Origin: an uncultured Bacteroidales bacterium | GTDB taxonomy: Bacteria; Bacteroidota; Bacteroidia; Bacteroidales; Bacteroidaceae | NCBI GenBank assembly: GCA_902775375.1 | Contig: CACYLU010000001.1 | Coordinates: 62,001-126,000, forward strand | Length of the DNA stretch: 64,000 nt | Direction: 5' to 3' | Shown here: positions 16,513 to 24,852 of the stretch, piece after piece | Layout of the letters: each line of letters opens with the position of its first letter | How positions within the stretch are numbered: the stretch's first letter is position 1 | The notes under the pieces: model-generated | Seen by the model: only the letters and a program-made list of their open reading frames with translations | Told to the model about the DNA's origin: nothing | The model's database searches: none | Program-made: the position numbers and the translations under genes

Positions 16513-18909
16513 TCAAAAACGATTTTGACCATTTTGACCTTGACCACTTTGACCATTCACTTTTCGATATCTTCCATCAGCTGCCAACATAACAAGTCCC
16601 TGTTTGCGCCAGTTCTTGAGCATCTGTCGGACAGTATTATGATTAACACCTGCACCTTTGACAGCAATGCTGTGTTGAGTGGCTTGCGCGAAGGTAAACT
16701 GCACATCCAAGCGCTCATAGATAGAGTCGTTCTTGCCACGTTTCAGCCGGTCGCCGCTGAGATAACCTGCATAGTCACGACTACAGAAAGCGTTCTCTAT
16801 ACGATCGCGAAAGAAGTACAGGGCATTTTCCAACAGTGAGTCGGCTATCACGTCGTAGGCCTCCAGCAGCTGAGGTGTCTGAGCTTTCAAAAGCTGCTCC
16901 TTCCAAAGATCCGGCCACTGCTTCAACTGCGCCTCTGCTCCGTTCAAGCCATGCTTCTGAATCAATCCCTCACATACCTTGCAGAGCATCAGGCAACAGG
17001 TCATTCGTTGAGCTGTTACACACACACGGAATCGCTGACGGGCACGTACCTTATCATCGTTCTTCATCGTTTCCAAGCGAATGCGTTCCACCCACTCGCG
17101 CCCCTTAGCTTCCAATTTCTGCAGCACCACCTCGCCTTGCATCAACGGCAACAAATGTGCTATTTGCTGGATACGTTCCGCTTGACGCGGAGTAAGCACA
17201 TAGGGCTTATCTTCCAACTTAGCAAATGTATTGTCGGGCGTACGGGCAACAGCTATACGGCTCTGGAAACCATCGGTGTAGTTGTTTACCACACGATACA
17301 ATGCATCAGGCGTCCCGCACATGCATACATTCCACAGCAACCGCTCGATATGTACGTTGACGGCTTCAGCGCTTCTGGCTTCACGCTCATATTTGGTTCC
17401 GTCGTAACTCTGACGCAGCATCACAGAAAAGTCGCTCATGGTAGATTTCCATTTCTGCGCCACTGTATCAGCCTCAGGCGTAAACGAAAAGGCATGTTTA
17501 CCTTCAGTATTGGCCAGTCGCTCAGCCAGGTTGGCCACCGTATTATTCAGAGTCAGACAACGCACTGGCAGCTTTGGCTCCTCGGGTTGCTCCTTCTTGT
17601 TCTTCGCTGCCCGTTTCTTAGTTCTCCACTCGTCCTCCTGCATCTGGTACATCTTGTCGAGTGCCTGCACCTCGCTCATCCAGGCATCCACCACGGGATC
17701 TATTTGTCCCTTCCCAGATGCAAAGTCACCTGCAATATAAGCAATGAGGTTAAGTCCCTTTTTCTGACCATGCACATCCAGCTCTACCCCTGTAGCTAAT
17801 GCACCGATACAAGGACATATAGCCGTCACTACAGGCATAGCCAACTGAGGACCTACGGCATCAATTGATTCTTTGATGCCTTGCGGCATCTTTCGAGTTG
17901 AAAGTTGAGAGTTGAAAGAAGAAACCTGTTCATCGTCCAAATCCAACTCATCCATCTGATTTCTATCATCTTCTTTCTTCTGCACCTGAGCGTTTATCTC
18001 ACGCAACGAGGCGTTCATAAATCCCTTGTCAGCATCATACTTGTCATAGAAGTAGTCAATGAGTTTCTGGCAATCCTCCGTCATCGAATAGTTGGGCAAC
18101 CTTTCAGCTACCACCGCTTTGAGTTGCTGCCGGCTCATCAGTTTGGCCACACCCACCGACAGCACTGCCATCAGGTTCGTGTGCCAGTTGTGCTCGCCCC
18201 ACACATCCATCTCGTTAGGATTCAACCCTGCCTGCTGAGCACAGAGGTCGAAGGCCGTAAGAGAGGCCAACGAAGCCTGCTCGGTATTTATAGAGTCGAT
18301 AATAACGGACTTTGAGCTAGAAGAATTATCTTTATGATTACCACTATTTTTTGAGTTTTGCGTCCCTTCAACGGTCTTTGATTCCTCTATCTCAAACAAC
18401 TCATCTGACAGATACAAGAGGTTTTCATCATCGGAGGTAGTGGAATAGAACACCCTTGTTATATCCTTTGCCCCATCATCATACTTCACGCCTAACAGTT
18501 CGCTTGCCCACAGCAAGTTATCCTCCTGTGACAATTCTGGACGTCGCTTGAACACCAAATGATAGCCCTGTTTTCTGGCACTCATTTCCAGCATCCGCAA
18601 ACCCAGTTCGTCCTTCATAGCCAATATCCGCTCGCAAAGTGGCACCATATCTTCATCCTTGATATGGTCGATGTCCATACCCACGGTGGTACTCATGCGT
18701 GTAGAGCCTTTAAGTGATCCGTCGTCATTTGGCAGGCAGCTATAGTTCATCTGTACTAAGCGGTGCTTCTGCTTCTCATCTCCCTTACGAACGGCCTTCA
18801 ATATGGCCTGTTGTTTCTTGCTCCCACGCAACTCCAGATATTCCTCTCTGGTGAGGACGGGGCGTATCATCTTCACCCCATCCTGATAATAAACTACATG
18901 TACACTCAT
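16513..18909 (-). CDS. DUF3987 / BT4734-like primase-helicase-like protein
   Basis: 798-aa protein with a BT4734-like N-terminal domain (residues about 1-190, with GMDIDHI, MLEMSARKQGYHLVF and ITRVFYSTTSDD) and a C-terminal DUF3987 domain related to replicative helicases and VirE-type proteins. A Walker A-like GDFASGKG starts at residue 394. The C-terminus (from about residue 735) resembles a winged-helix region (HNTVRQMLKNWRKQGLV). The linker near residues 330-340 (SSFNSQLSTR) is encoded by a simple repeat, and the tail by the TGACC repeat. Start at ATG 18909, four bases after the previous stop. Such genes sit in Bacteroides mobile or prophage-like modules; replication or primase activity is inferred only. 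Confidence 0.8.
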   Translation of the reverse strand: MSVHVVYYQDGVKMIRPVLTREEYLELRGSKKQQAILKAVRKGDEKQKHRLVQMNYSCLPNDDGSLKGSTRMSTTVGMDIDHIKDEDMVPLCERILAMKDELGLRMLEMSARKQGYHLVFKRRPELSQEDNLLWASELLGVKYDDGAKDITRVFYSTTSDDENLLYLSDELFEIEESKTVEGTQNSKNSGNHKDNSSSSKSVIIDSINTEQASLASLTAFDLCAQQAGLNPNEMDVWGEHNWHTNLMAVLSVGVAKLMSRQQLKAVVAERLPNYSMTEDCQKLIDYFYDKYDADKGFMNASLREINAQVQKKEDDRNQMDELDLDDEQVSSFNSQLSTRKMPQGIKESIDAVGPQLAMPVVTAICPCIGALATGVELDVHGQKKGLNLIAYIAGDFASGKGQIDPVVDAWMSEVQALDKMYQMQEDEWRTKKRAAKNKKEQPEEPKLPVRCLTLNNTVANLAERLANTEGKHAFSFTPEADTVAQKWKSTMSDFSVMLRQSYDGTKYEREARSAEAVNVHIERLLWNVCMCGTPDALYRVVNNYTDGFQSRIAVARTPDNTFAKLEDKPYVLTPRQAERIQQIAHLLPLMQGEVVLQKLEAKGREWVERIRLETMKNDDKVRARQRFRVCVTAQRMTCCLMLCKVCEGLIQKHGLNGAEAQLKQWPDLWKEQLLKAQTPQLLEAYDVIADSLLENALYFFRDRIENAFCSRDYAGYLSGDRLKRGKNDSIYERLDVQFTFAQATQHSIAVKGAGVNHNTVRQMLKNWRKQGLVMLAADGRYRKVNGQSGQGQNGQNRF
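16516..16554. repeat. Left copy of the TGACC repeat (29-bp unit plus flank)
   Basis: TGACC occurs at 16526, 16535, 16541 and 16550. The 29 bp 16526-16554 are the exact reverse complement of 26676-26704, 10.1 kb away. In addition 16516-16531 (AAAACGATTTTGACCA) is identical in direct orientation to 26784-26799. Here the repeat encodes the last residues of the DUF3987 protein (...GQSGQGQNGQNRF). Confidence 0.9.
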
Positions 18910-18913
18910 AATC

Positions 18914-19303
18914 TTACCACACTGTTTCTGTTTGACGTGTCTTGATAAACGCTGCCTGCTCACTGGTTTCATCATGATAGAGAGCCTCGATGAGCACCTT
19001 ACCTAACTTCTTGGGAAAGCGCAGCTGGAAAATCACCGTATCCAGCGTTTCCTTCACCTCGCCGTGAGCCGTTCGGAAAAGTGTGTTATAGCGGCTGCCG
19101 CTGTCCGTGGCATAGGCGCGGAAGCTGCTTCTGCCGTCATCTTCCGTTACCATGCGCCCTTTCTGACTGGCACGGTTGCCATCGCTCACGATGTGCTGTC
19201 CCATCTCAAACCCGCAAGGGTAGATGTTAATGTTACCGTTCTGATTAAACACCGTCTGTGTCTCCATCTGGAGATTCTCGACAAATACATTTTTCTTTTG
19301 CAT
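18914..19303 (-). CDS. Hypothetical protein of the DUF3987 module
   Basis: 129-aa protein of unknown function. The sequence is beta-rich in the middle (NINIYPCGFEMGQHIVSDGNRA, FRAYATDSGSRYNTLFRT) and ends with LRFPKKLGKVLIEALYHDET. No catalytic motif is visible. I use ATG 19303 (MQKKNVFVENLQ); an in-frame ATG at 19345 would add 14 residues. The leader contains GAGTTGAA (19307-19314) and TTCAACTC (19369-19376), which could pair around the start region. Directly upstream of the DUF3987 gene with a 4-nt gap. Confidence 0.65.
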   Translation of the reverse strand: MQKKNVFVENLQMETQTVFNQNGNINIYPCGFEMGQHIVSDGNRASQKGRMVTEDDGRSSFRAYATDSGSRYNTLFRTAHGEVKETLDTVIFQLRFPKKLGKVLIEALYHDETSEQAAFIKTRQTETVW

Positions 19304-19388
19304 AATGAGTTGAATTGCGAGAAGAAGGTTGGAATCTTTGCGCATTTACCCGGGAACATCCTCCTTGCTTCAACTCAGGGTTAATAAT

Positions 19389-19673
19389 TTATTTGTTTAG
19401 TTTCACGATATCAGTTGCTAAGATTTCCTGAAACACCTGACCCTGATACTCGTGCGTAGAGAAACGGAGCGTGGCTACCACCAAATCGCCCTCGTAGAAC
19501 CTGCACGCGGCCAGATTGCCCAGCATCGTGCACACAAACTCGTTCTCAAACTTCGAGCCTCCCAGTTCGCGAAGTACTATATTGCACTTCTGAATCTGTC
19601 CCGACTCCTGTTTTGAACTCTGTACGCTGAAGGCCTCGCCTTGGCGTACTACTTTTAATAATTTTGTTTCCAT
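19389..19673 (-). CDS. Small conserved-looking protein, possibly OB-fold
   Basis: 94-aa protein starting METKLLKVVRQGEAFSV. Alternating strands (IQKCNIVLREL, FENEFVCTMLGN, DLVVATLRFSTHEYQGQVFQEILATDI) suggest a compact beta barrel of the OB type, as in single-strand-binding-like DUFs of Bacteroidetes elements. That fold is an inference from the strand pattern only. It is the first gene of the short minus operon with 18914 and 16513 and has a promoter at 19724-19731. Confidence 0.65.
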   Translation of the reverse strand: METKLLKVVRQGEAFSVQSSKQESGQIQKCNIVLRELGGSKFENEFVCTMLGNLAACRFYEGDLVVATLRFSTHEYQGQVFQEILATDIVKLNK

Positions 19674-19723
19674 AATTCTTTATTTTACGTCGCACCCTTT
19701 AATGCGGCCTTTATTTTCGGAAG

Positions 19724-19771
19724 CAAAATTATGGTGCTTTTCAAATGGGTAAAAAGAAAACTTTTTACCCA
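19724..19771 (-). promoter_or_regulatory. Promoter with an inverted-repeat operator
   Basis: On the minus strand TAATTTTG (19724-19731) is a good -7 box. The expected -33 position falls in a perfect inverted repeat, TGGGTAAAAAG (19746-19756) / CTTTTTACCCA (19761-19771) with a 4-nt centre. An operator for a repressor is plausible. It could also be a terminator for the gene at 19776, though no T-run follows on the minus strand. Confidence 0.5.
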
Positions 19772-19775
19772 AATG

Positions 19776-20249
19776 TTAAAGTTTTATTGCATCTACAATT
19801 CGTATGATTTTTATTAGCAAAGAGTGCTCTTCTATCCCCATTCCTAGATATCTCCTGTAAGGGCTGTCTTTCTCGTCTGGTTCTAACAGCGAATCAAAGT
19901 CTCTGTCACTATATTGCTCGTATACTCCTTTTTCACGTAATACACCAATAATACGCATAACATTGTATTTGTTGAATATCCTGAATTTTCTGGCTTTCGT
20001 TCCTGGCATTAAATAATCAGAAATGTTATCCATGGCCAAGATTTGTTCCCACAGCTTATCAACTGAAGAACAATATTTATTTGTAGCAAATGCATTGATA
20101 CGTTCAATATATGCACGTACCTCTTTTACTATTTGCTCTTTGTTGACAGTGTTTTTTTTCTCGTCAACATATAATCTCCCTTCTCGTGAAGCTGCCAAAA
20201 GCTTCTCCACGTCAAATTCCTCAGGACGTACTTGTTTAAAACTGCTCAT
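19776..20249 (-). CDS. Hypothetical protein
   Basis: 157-aa largely helical acidic protein without a recognised family. It begins MSSFKQVRPEEFDVEKLL at ATG 20249; an in-frame ATG at 20318 would add 23 unlikely residues. Charged helices (NKEQIVKEVRAYIERINAF, LWEQILAMDNISDYL) and RFKIFNKYN-like central segments are visible, and the end is EHSLLIKIIRIVDAIKL. It stands alone between the methyltransferase operon and the DUF3987 module, so its partner is unclear. Local A+T is high. Confidence 0.6.
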   Translation of the reverse strand: MSSFKQVRPEEFDVEKLLAASREGRLYVDEKKNTVNKEQIVKEVRAYIERINAFATNKYCSSVDKLWEQILAMDNISDYLMPGTKARKFRIFNKYNVMRIIGVLREKGVYEQYSDRDFDSLLEPDEKDSPYRRYLGMGIEEHSLLIKIIRIVDAIKL

Positions 20250-20595
20250 ATTCACCGAGTTTAGTTGGTTAAACTTGTGAGTGAGAAAGCTTTGAAACGG
20301 CCGGCCCGTTGAACTCATGAGACTTCTCAGCTCACATCACTCGGTTGTTTTTATGTTTGAGGTTTACTACCTCTAATTATTCGTCTGTAAAAGTACCTTT
20401 CGCACCTTGAAAATGAAAGGACATTATTTTTCTACTAATATTATCTTACTATTTTACTTATGTTTCTGGTTGTACAACAACAAGAAACCCACAAATGGAG
20501 TTGCCTCCAAATGTGGGTACAAAAATATACAAAAATAATTTGAATTTTTACAGGTAGCGGGCTACTAAATTAGGGGTAGTACCCATGGTAGTGGG
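20250..20595. other. Intergenic region with three palindromic elements
   Basis: 346 bp without a convincing gene. Left: AACGGCCGGCCCGTT (20296-20310) is palindromic. Centre: ACCCACA-AA-TGGAG (20487-20500) pairs with CTCCA-AA-TGTGGGT (20505-20518) around TTGC. Read leftward, T-rich sequence follows, which suits a terminator for the operon ending at 20596. Right: GGTAGCGGGCTACT (20553-20566) and GGTAGTGGGCTACT (20587-20600) are near-identical direct repeats, each a small hairpin; the second covers the stop codon of the 20596 gene. Confidence 0.5.
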
Positions 20596-21645
20596 CTACT
20601 TTTTTGATTTTTTCTGTCTGCGAATTTGCTTTTTTATTTCTGCTGCAAAGTTGGGCATTGCTTCTTCAAACAATTTAGCTACAGCTTCAATATCATTTTG
20701 ATTGAATCCCGCTTTCTTCATTTCAGTGCTGACAGAAGTGAGCTCCCAGCCCCCAATGGCAGAGATAATTGGTACTAATTGAGCTTTAATTGGTGTGGGG
20801 CCATCTTTCAACGAAGCAATAGTATATATAAGCAGCCCCATCTTTGCTTTTGTAAAGCATTCATTCCCTGCTGCATTAAACGCATTCTCTGGTTTTTCTT
20901 CAAGTATCTCTTCATATTTCCTTTTCCATTCATCACACTCTTGTTGCAATTGGCCTATTTTTACAGACAATTGGTCGTCAGATGATAAACCTTCACTCCA
21001 TCCTGATAAAAGGTAAGAAGTCTTAACTCTGATCTCATCATTCTTCTCCTTGTGTTGTTCTATCTTTTTTTTATACGCCTCTGCCTTTTTCCGTTTGTCC
21101 AAAATCCCTTCTGCTATTGACACAGCTGCCACAGAACCCTTATCATTTTCCCAATTGTCTATTGTATGTGAATAATAAAAAGCAAGTCCTTGCCCCGTAC
21201 CATATGAATAAGATGATACTGTAGTGTATTGACCATCTTCAAGAGCATGCCTTGCTCCTTCATCATCTATTGCCTGAGCTACATCCAAAATAAAAGCAGA
21301 ACTGATGCTTTCAAGTAATGGTTTTACAAACATTCTCTCATAAAGCGTCACCTCCATCCAGTTTACTTCATATGGGTTTAGTTCACCCTCATTAATATCC
21401 TTAGCCGTTCTAGAAATAATGGTTTCTTTATTCTCATCATAAATCAAAAAAGGAATCTGAGCCGCATGTAATGAAGGGGCATTTAACCGATCTATTGGGG
21501 AAGAGGAGTTATCATCTACAGTCTTTTCTTCGAATTTAGGAGTAACTACTTCGGGCTTAGGGGCCTCATCCAGAAGTCTCATGGTTTCAAGATAATCATA
21601 TAGATCTTGTGACCTACTGCTACTAATTGTCGTTTTACTTATCAT
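20596..21645 (-). CDS. Unknown protein, third gene of the methyltransferase operon
   Basis: 349-aa protein I cannot assign. The N-terminus is polar and Ser/Pro-rich. A central part contains ALEDGQYTTVSSYSYGTGQG and SHTIDNWEN. Next is a strongly charged helical region (GILDKRKKAEAYKKKIEQHKEKND, then QLQQECDEWKRKYEEIL) likely to form a coiled coil. A C-terminal globular part (AKMGLLIYTIASLKDG..., GWELTSVSTEMKKAGF) ends in a basic tail RRQKKSKK. It follows the 221-aa gene by 3 nt, so it is translated from the same transcript as the methyltransferase-nuclease. The coiled coil may mediate assembly with its partners; that is inference. Confidence 0.7.
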   Translation of the reverse strand: MISKTTISSSRSQDLYDYLETMRLLDEAPKPEVVTPKFEEKTVDDNSSSPIDRLNAPSLHAAQIPFLIYDENKETIISRTAKDINEGELNPYEVNWMEVTLYERMFVKPLLESISSAFILDVAQAIDDEGARHALEDGQYTTVSSYSYGTGQGLAFYYSHTIDNWENDKGSVAAVSIAEGILDKRKKAEAYKKKIEQHKEKNDEIRVKTSYLLSGWSEGLSSDDQLSVKIGQLQQECDEWKRKYEEILEEKPENAFNAAGNECFTKAKMGLLIYTIASLKDGPTPIKAQLVPIISAIGGWELTSVSTEMKKAGFNQNDIEAVAKLFEEAMPNFAAEIKKQIRRQKKSKK

Positions 21646-21648
21646 TGG

Positions 21649-22314
21649 CTAAAAAGGGAGATCGTCCACCGTGTTTTGTTTAATTTCTTTTTCAATATCA
21701 TCTATAATAAGATTGCGATCGTGAGGGTCACTCCAAAAGCTAACAATTTCCTTCAAGCTTTGCTTGTCGTATCTACGGCTTATGTCAGACCAACAAACTC
21801 TCTTTAAATCATCTGGAGTTATGGGTAACTTAACAACAAACTCATCTGTAAGATATGTCGGCTGTGAGTTTTCATATGCATCACAGAAATACATAAAACA
21901 ATTGTTGTTTTCTTCACATCTTTTCTTGATATCTGCTTCTATTGTAGCTCTTAATCTTTCTATATCTGCAGTATTATCACCATGTTCGCCCAATAGAAAA
22001 TATACCAGACACATAACAATATCTCCACGAGCAGGAACAGGTGTATATGGCTTGTCATTAGAGGTAGAAGATGCCAGATTATAAAGGTAACCATAATGCA
22101 TATAAGGTCTTTTCAACTGTATGACGGCATTACTGATAAAGCAGGCATCATTAAAAATATCTGTGATCTTTTTGTCGGCGTCCATATCAGTCACTCTTGT
22201 GCCATCCATATTAAGAAGCAAGTCAAAAAACAATTTAAAGATCGACTTGTTACTATCGATATCAAAATCGTCAATCGTTTTCTCTTTATATATCAATTGT
22301 CGTACCAGCTGCAT
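21649..22314 (-). CDS. Unknown protein with an SSB-like C-terminal tip
   Basis: 221-aa acidic protein of unknown family, second gene of the operon. Mostly helical, with SIFKLFFDLLLNMDG near the N-terminus, RGDIVMCLVYFLLGEHGD in the middle and two acidic helices near the end. It finishes TVDDLPF. This matches the acidic, Phe-terminated tip of bacterial SSB (DDDIPF in E. coli, DDLPF in Bacteroidetes as I recall), by which SSB recruits repair and replication enzymes. The rest does not look like SSB. It begins 60 nt after the methyltransferase stop and ends 3 nt before the next gene. Confidence 0.7.
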   Translation of the reverse strand: MQLVRQLIYKEKTIDDFDIDSNKSIFKLFFDLLLNMDGTRVTDMDADKKITDIFNDACFISNAVIQLKRPYMHYGYLYNLASSTSNDKPYTPVPARGDIVMCLVYFLLGEHGDNTADIERLRATIEADIKKRCEENNNCFMYFCDAYENSQPTYLTDEFVVKLPITPDDLKRVCWSDISRRYDKQSLKEIVSFWSDPHDRNLIIDDIEKEIKQNTVDDLPF

Positions 22315-22374
22315 AACTTATTACGAGTTATACTTTCTAATTAAATAATAAAAATCATCATCGTTTATTCTTCT

Positions 22375-24852
22375 CTATTTCAAGAAGCCTAAGATAAAGA
22401 CCATCGGTCTCATTTTGTTCACTAAGGTTTTGTAGAGCGCATTGAATTCATCTAATTGGTTCTTGCCATACTCTTTAGCAAGTGCCTTTATCTGATACCA
22501 ACCGCAATCCCAATTCATAATCTGATAATCAGGATTACTACCATTAAATAACTCTCGGTACGGGAAGGTAGAACGTACTATTTCATTAGCCTTGTCAAGA
22601 ACCGCTTGCGCTTCCGGAGAAAGGGTAATTATCTGGAGTTTTTGATAGACGAAACGGTCCTTTGCCGTTCTTGCATCATTATAGCATTCATCAAATTGTT
22701 GGTCACTTGCCAACTGAAGAATCTCATCTTTGCTCATCCAAAAGAACTCATTGTAGATATTCCATTTCTTGCCTTTGAACTCTATTTGTCTCAAAGAAGA
22801 CTGATTGCTTGAAGTATTAAAGAGTGAGAACACAATAGCATCATTTACGAACTCTTGGTACTGAGGATGTGTTTCATCCGGAGCCAGATATTCGTCCTTT
22901 GAATTCACCCAGTTCTTTTCGATTAACTTGCGTGCAGCGAATAAAGATACTACACGCTCGTAGTTTGCTGGCATGATGGAAAGGCCATTTGCATTGGACG
23001 AATCACAAGTTGAAAAAATCGCAACTTTAAGCTGGTTTTGGTCAACGTTGTTACCCATATTGGAATAACATCCCAAAGCATTCCTGTTAATTTTCGTATT
23101 ACAGTTTTTACCCTCTTTAACAGACAATGCACTTGAGAACGTCGGCCTTTCCTCAACGCTAATCCCTTTTATCTGCTGCTTTATCCACTCTTTAGCAGAT
23201 TCTTTTCCGTCAATATTATAGACATCTTTGCGCCCTATAGGTTGGATTTCACCGTTAATCTCATCTATCAATTCAAAAGAGAAACTTTCTTTGTTTGCTG
23301 TTTCGCCTGATTTCCAAATAGAGAATGAAATACCCCAACTATCTGACACGTCAGCAAAGTGACTTGCTTGGAATTGGCACGCATTTTCATATGCGAATTC
23401 CTTCAAGAAGTGTTTTCTAAAAACCGCCCAAGCAGGTCCTGTTAAGAACAAAGGAGGAGAGTAGAGACCTATATGACAGTTAGTCAAATGAAAGACCTGC
23501 TTAATTCGCATGATACGATATAAGAACTGCGCATATAAGTTTTTGCTGGCATTATCCATGCCTTCACGAACCATATTTTTCTTAACTGCCGTATCGCACG
23601 AACCAGCACCTTTCGTGCTATTATTACCTGCACCAAAATTACTACTTGATGTGGCATATGGTGGATTAAGGAAGAAAACTATCGGCTTATTATGTTTAAG
23701 AGCCTCATATAGTCCCTGTGGTATTTTTGATTGATACTGCACAATATCATCAGGGCTCGGAATATAATCATTCAAGAAGTCAAACTGGAACTTGGTGGCT
23801 TCAGGGTTATAGTTTGCCCCCATATCCAATTCGCTTTGGAAAAGCGTTGAGCAGTATAATTCTCCAAAGTGATAGTCACGCGTAAGATTACCTGTTCCCC
23901 AACAGTTATCCCACACCACATATTGCTCTTTCCATTCTTCACCCAACTCACGTTCAAGCATATGATGAGCATGATCCACAAAAAGCGTAGGAGTCCAGAA
24001 ATCTCCTTTCATTCGTCTATCTGCGTCTTCAATAAGACGATCAGCAATACTGGTCATCCTAGTTTTCTCTTGGGGCGTATAGTTCCTATCGAAATAACCA
24101 AAGAAGGACTTGAAATTACTGCCGTCCATATTCACATTCATACCGTTGCATACAAGAATATTGGGCTTGGTTGGATGCTGGTAGTAGTTAGTAGAATCAT
24201 TTAACACCCCCATGAAGATGCCCACAAGATCATGTCCGTTCAGTTTGTTTTTGCCTTTAAGTACGTTCTTGCAAAAGTAGTCAAAGATATTGGAGATATT
24301 ATGCTCGGTTACTCGAACGTATCTCTGAATATTGCATGCCAAGTCTTGTATCTTTTCGGCAACTACTTTAAAACTGAAATTCTCGTCGATAATAAAAACG
24401 AACGGATTGATGTCCGCATCATTGGCAATTTTTACTACTACTTCAGGATAGTTTGTGTGCGCTTCCGATGGAGCTGTGTTCCAATCCACTTCTTCATCAA
24501 GATATTTCAACAGAGGATTTGTCTGAAGGGCAAAACATTCATTTTTATCACCAACAAGGCAGACATTCGGTATAATCTTTCCGTCCAACTCGAACTTCTT
24601 TAGATACCAAATAACTTGTATGAGCACTTTAGCCCTACCTGCCTTATCGTTCAGTAACTCGTCCAACTTGTACTCTATTATCAGTCGGAATTTATTACCA
24701 TTAACTATAGGTTCCATGTATCCGTCGCACTTGAACGGATAAGTATAATCGGTATTGGGAAAATAGAGGGTTAAGCCGTTCTTGTACGGTGTTTCAACAC
24801 CTCTTTCATCAATCACATCTTTTATAGTATCGTAAAATTTGCTTCTGCTCAT
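22375..24852 (-). CDS. N6-adenine DNA methyltransferase with candidate N-terminal PD-(D/E)XK nuclease (type IIG-like)
   Basis: 825-aa enzyme. Residues about 35-90 hold CDGYME (D43), LIIEYK (E60-x-K62) and QVIWY (Q79xxxY83), in the order and spacing of a PD-(D/E)XK nuclease. The gamma-type methyltransferase core follows: GDFWTP (283-288; motif X-like), VVWDNCWGTGNLT (312-324; motif I, SAM binding) and NPPY (396-399; motif IV, adenine catalysis). The last 350 or so residues would hold the target recognition part. This is the order of a single-chain type IIG restriction-modification enzyme. It is first in a three-gene minus operon with two unknown proteins. No separate restriction or specificity subunit is present. 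A solitary methyltransferase with a dead nuclease domain remains possible. Confidence 0.8.
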   Translation of the reverse strand: MSRSKFYDTIKDVIDERGVETPYKNGLTLYFPNTDYTYPFKCDGYMEPIVNGNKFRLIIEYKLDELLNDKAGRAKVLIQVIWYLKKFELDGKIIPNVCLVGDKNECFALQTNPLLKYLDEEVDWNTAPSEAHTNYPEVVVKIANDADINPFVFIIDENFSFKVVAEKIQDLACNIQRYVRVTEHNISNIFDYFCKNVLKGKNKLNGHDLVGIFMGVLNDSTNYYQHPTKPNILVCNGMNVNMDGSNFKSFFGYFDRNYTPQEKTRMTSIADRLIEDADRRMKGDFWTPTLFVDHAHHMLERELGEEWKEQYVVWDNCWGTGNLTRDYHFGELYCSTLFQSELDMGANYNPEATKFQFDFLNDYIPSPDDIVQYQSKIPQGLYEALKHNKPIVFFLNPPYATSSSNFGAGNNSTKGAGSCDTAVKKNMVREGMDNASKNLYAQFLYRIMRIKQVFHLTNCHIGLYSPPLFLTGPAWAVFRKHFLKEFAYENACQFQASHFADVSDSWGISFSIWKSGETANKESFSFELIDEINGEIQPIGRKDVYNIDGKESAKEWIKQQIKGISVEERPTFSSALSVKEGKNCNTKINRNALGCYSNMGNNVDQNQLKVAIFSTCDSSNANGLSIMPANYERVVSLFAARKLIEKNWVNSKDEYLAPDETHPQYQEFVNDAIVFSLFNTSSNQSSLRQIEFKGKKWNIYNEFFWMSKDEILQLASDQQFDECYNDARTAKDRFVYQKLQIITLSPEAQAVLDKANEIVRSTFPYRELFNGSNPDYQIMNWDCGWYQIKALAKEYGKNQLDEFNALYKTLVNKMRPMVFILGFLK

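Noticed and set aside
16512-16556. Longer start for the 133-aa protein (MVKVVKVKMVKIV...)
   Set aside because: The extra residues come from the repeat and overlap the DUF3987 coding end. ATG 16511 right after that stop is the simpler start.
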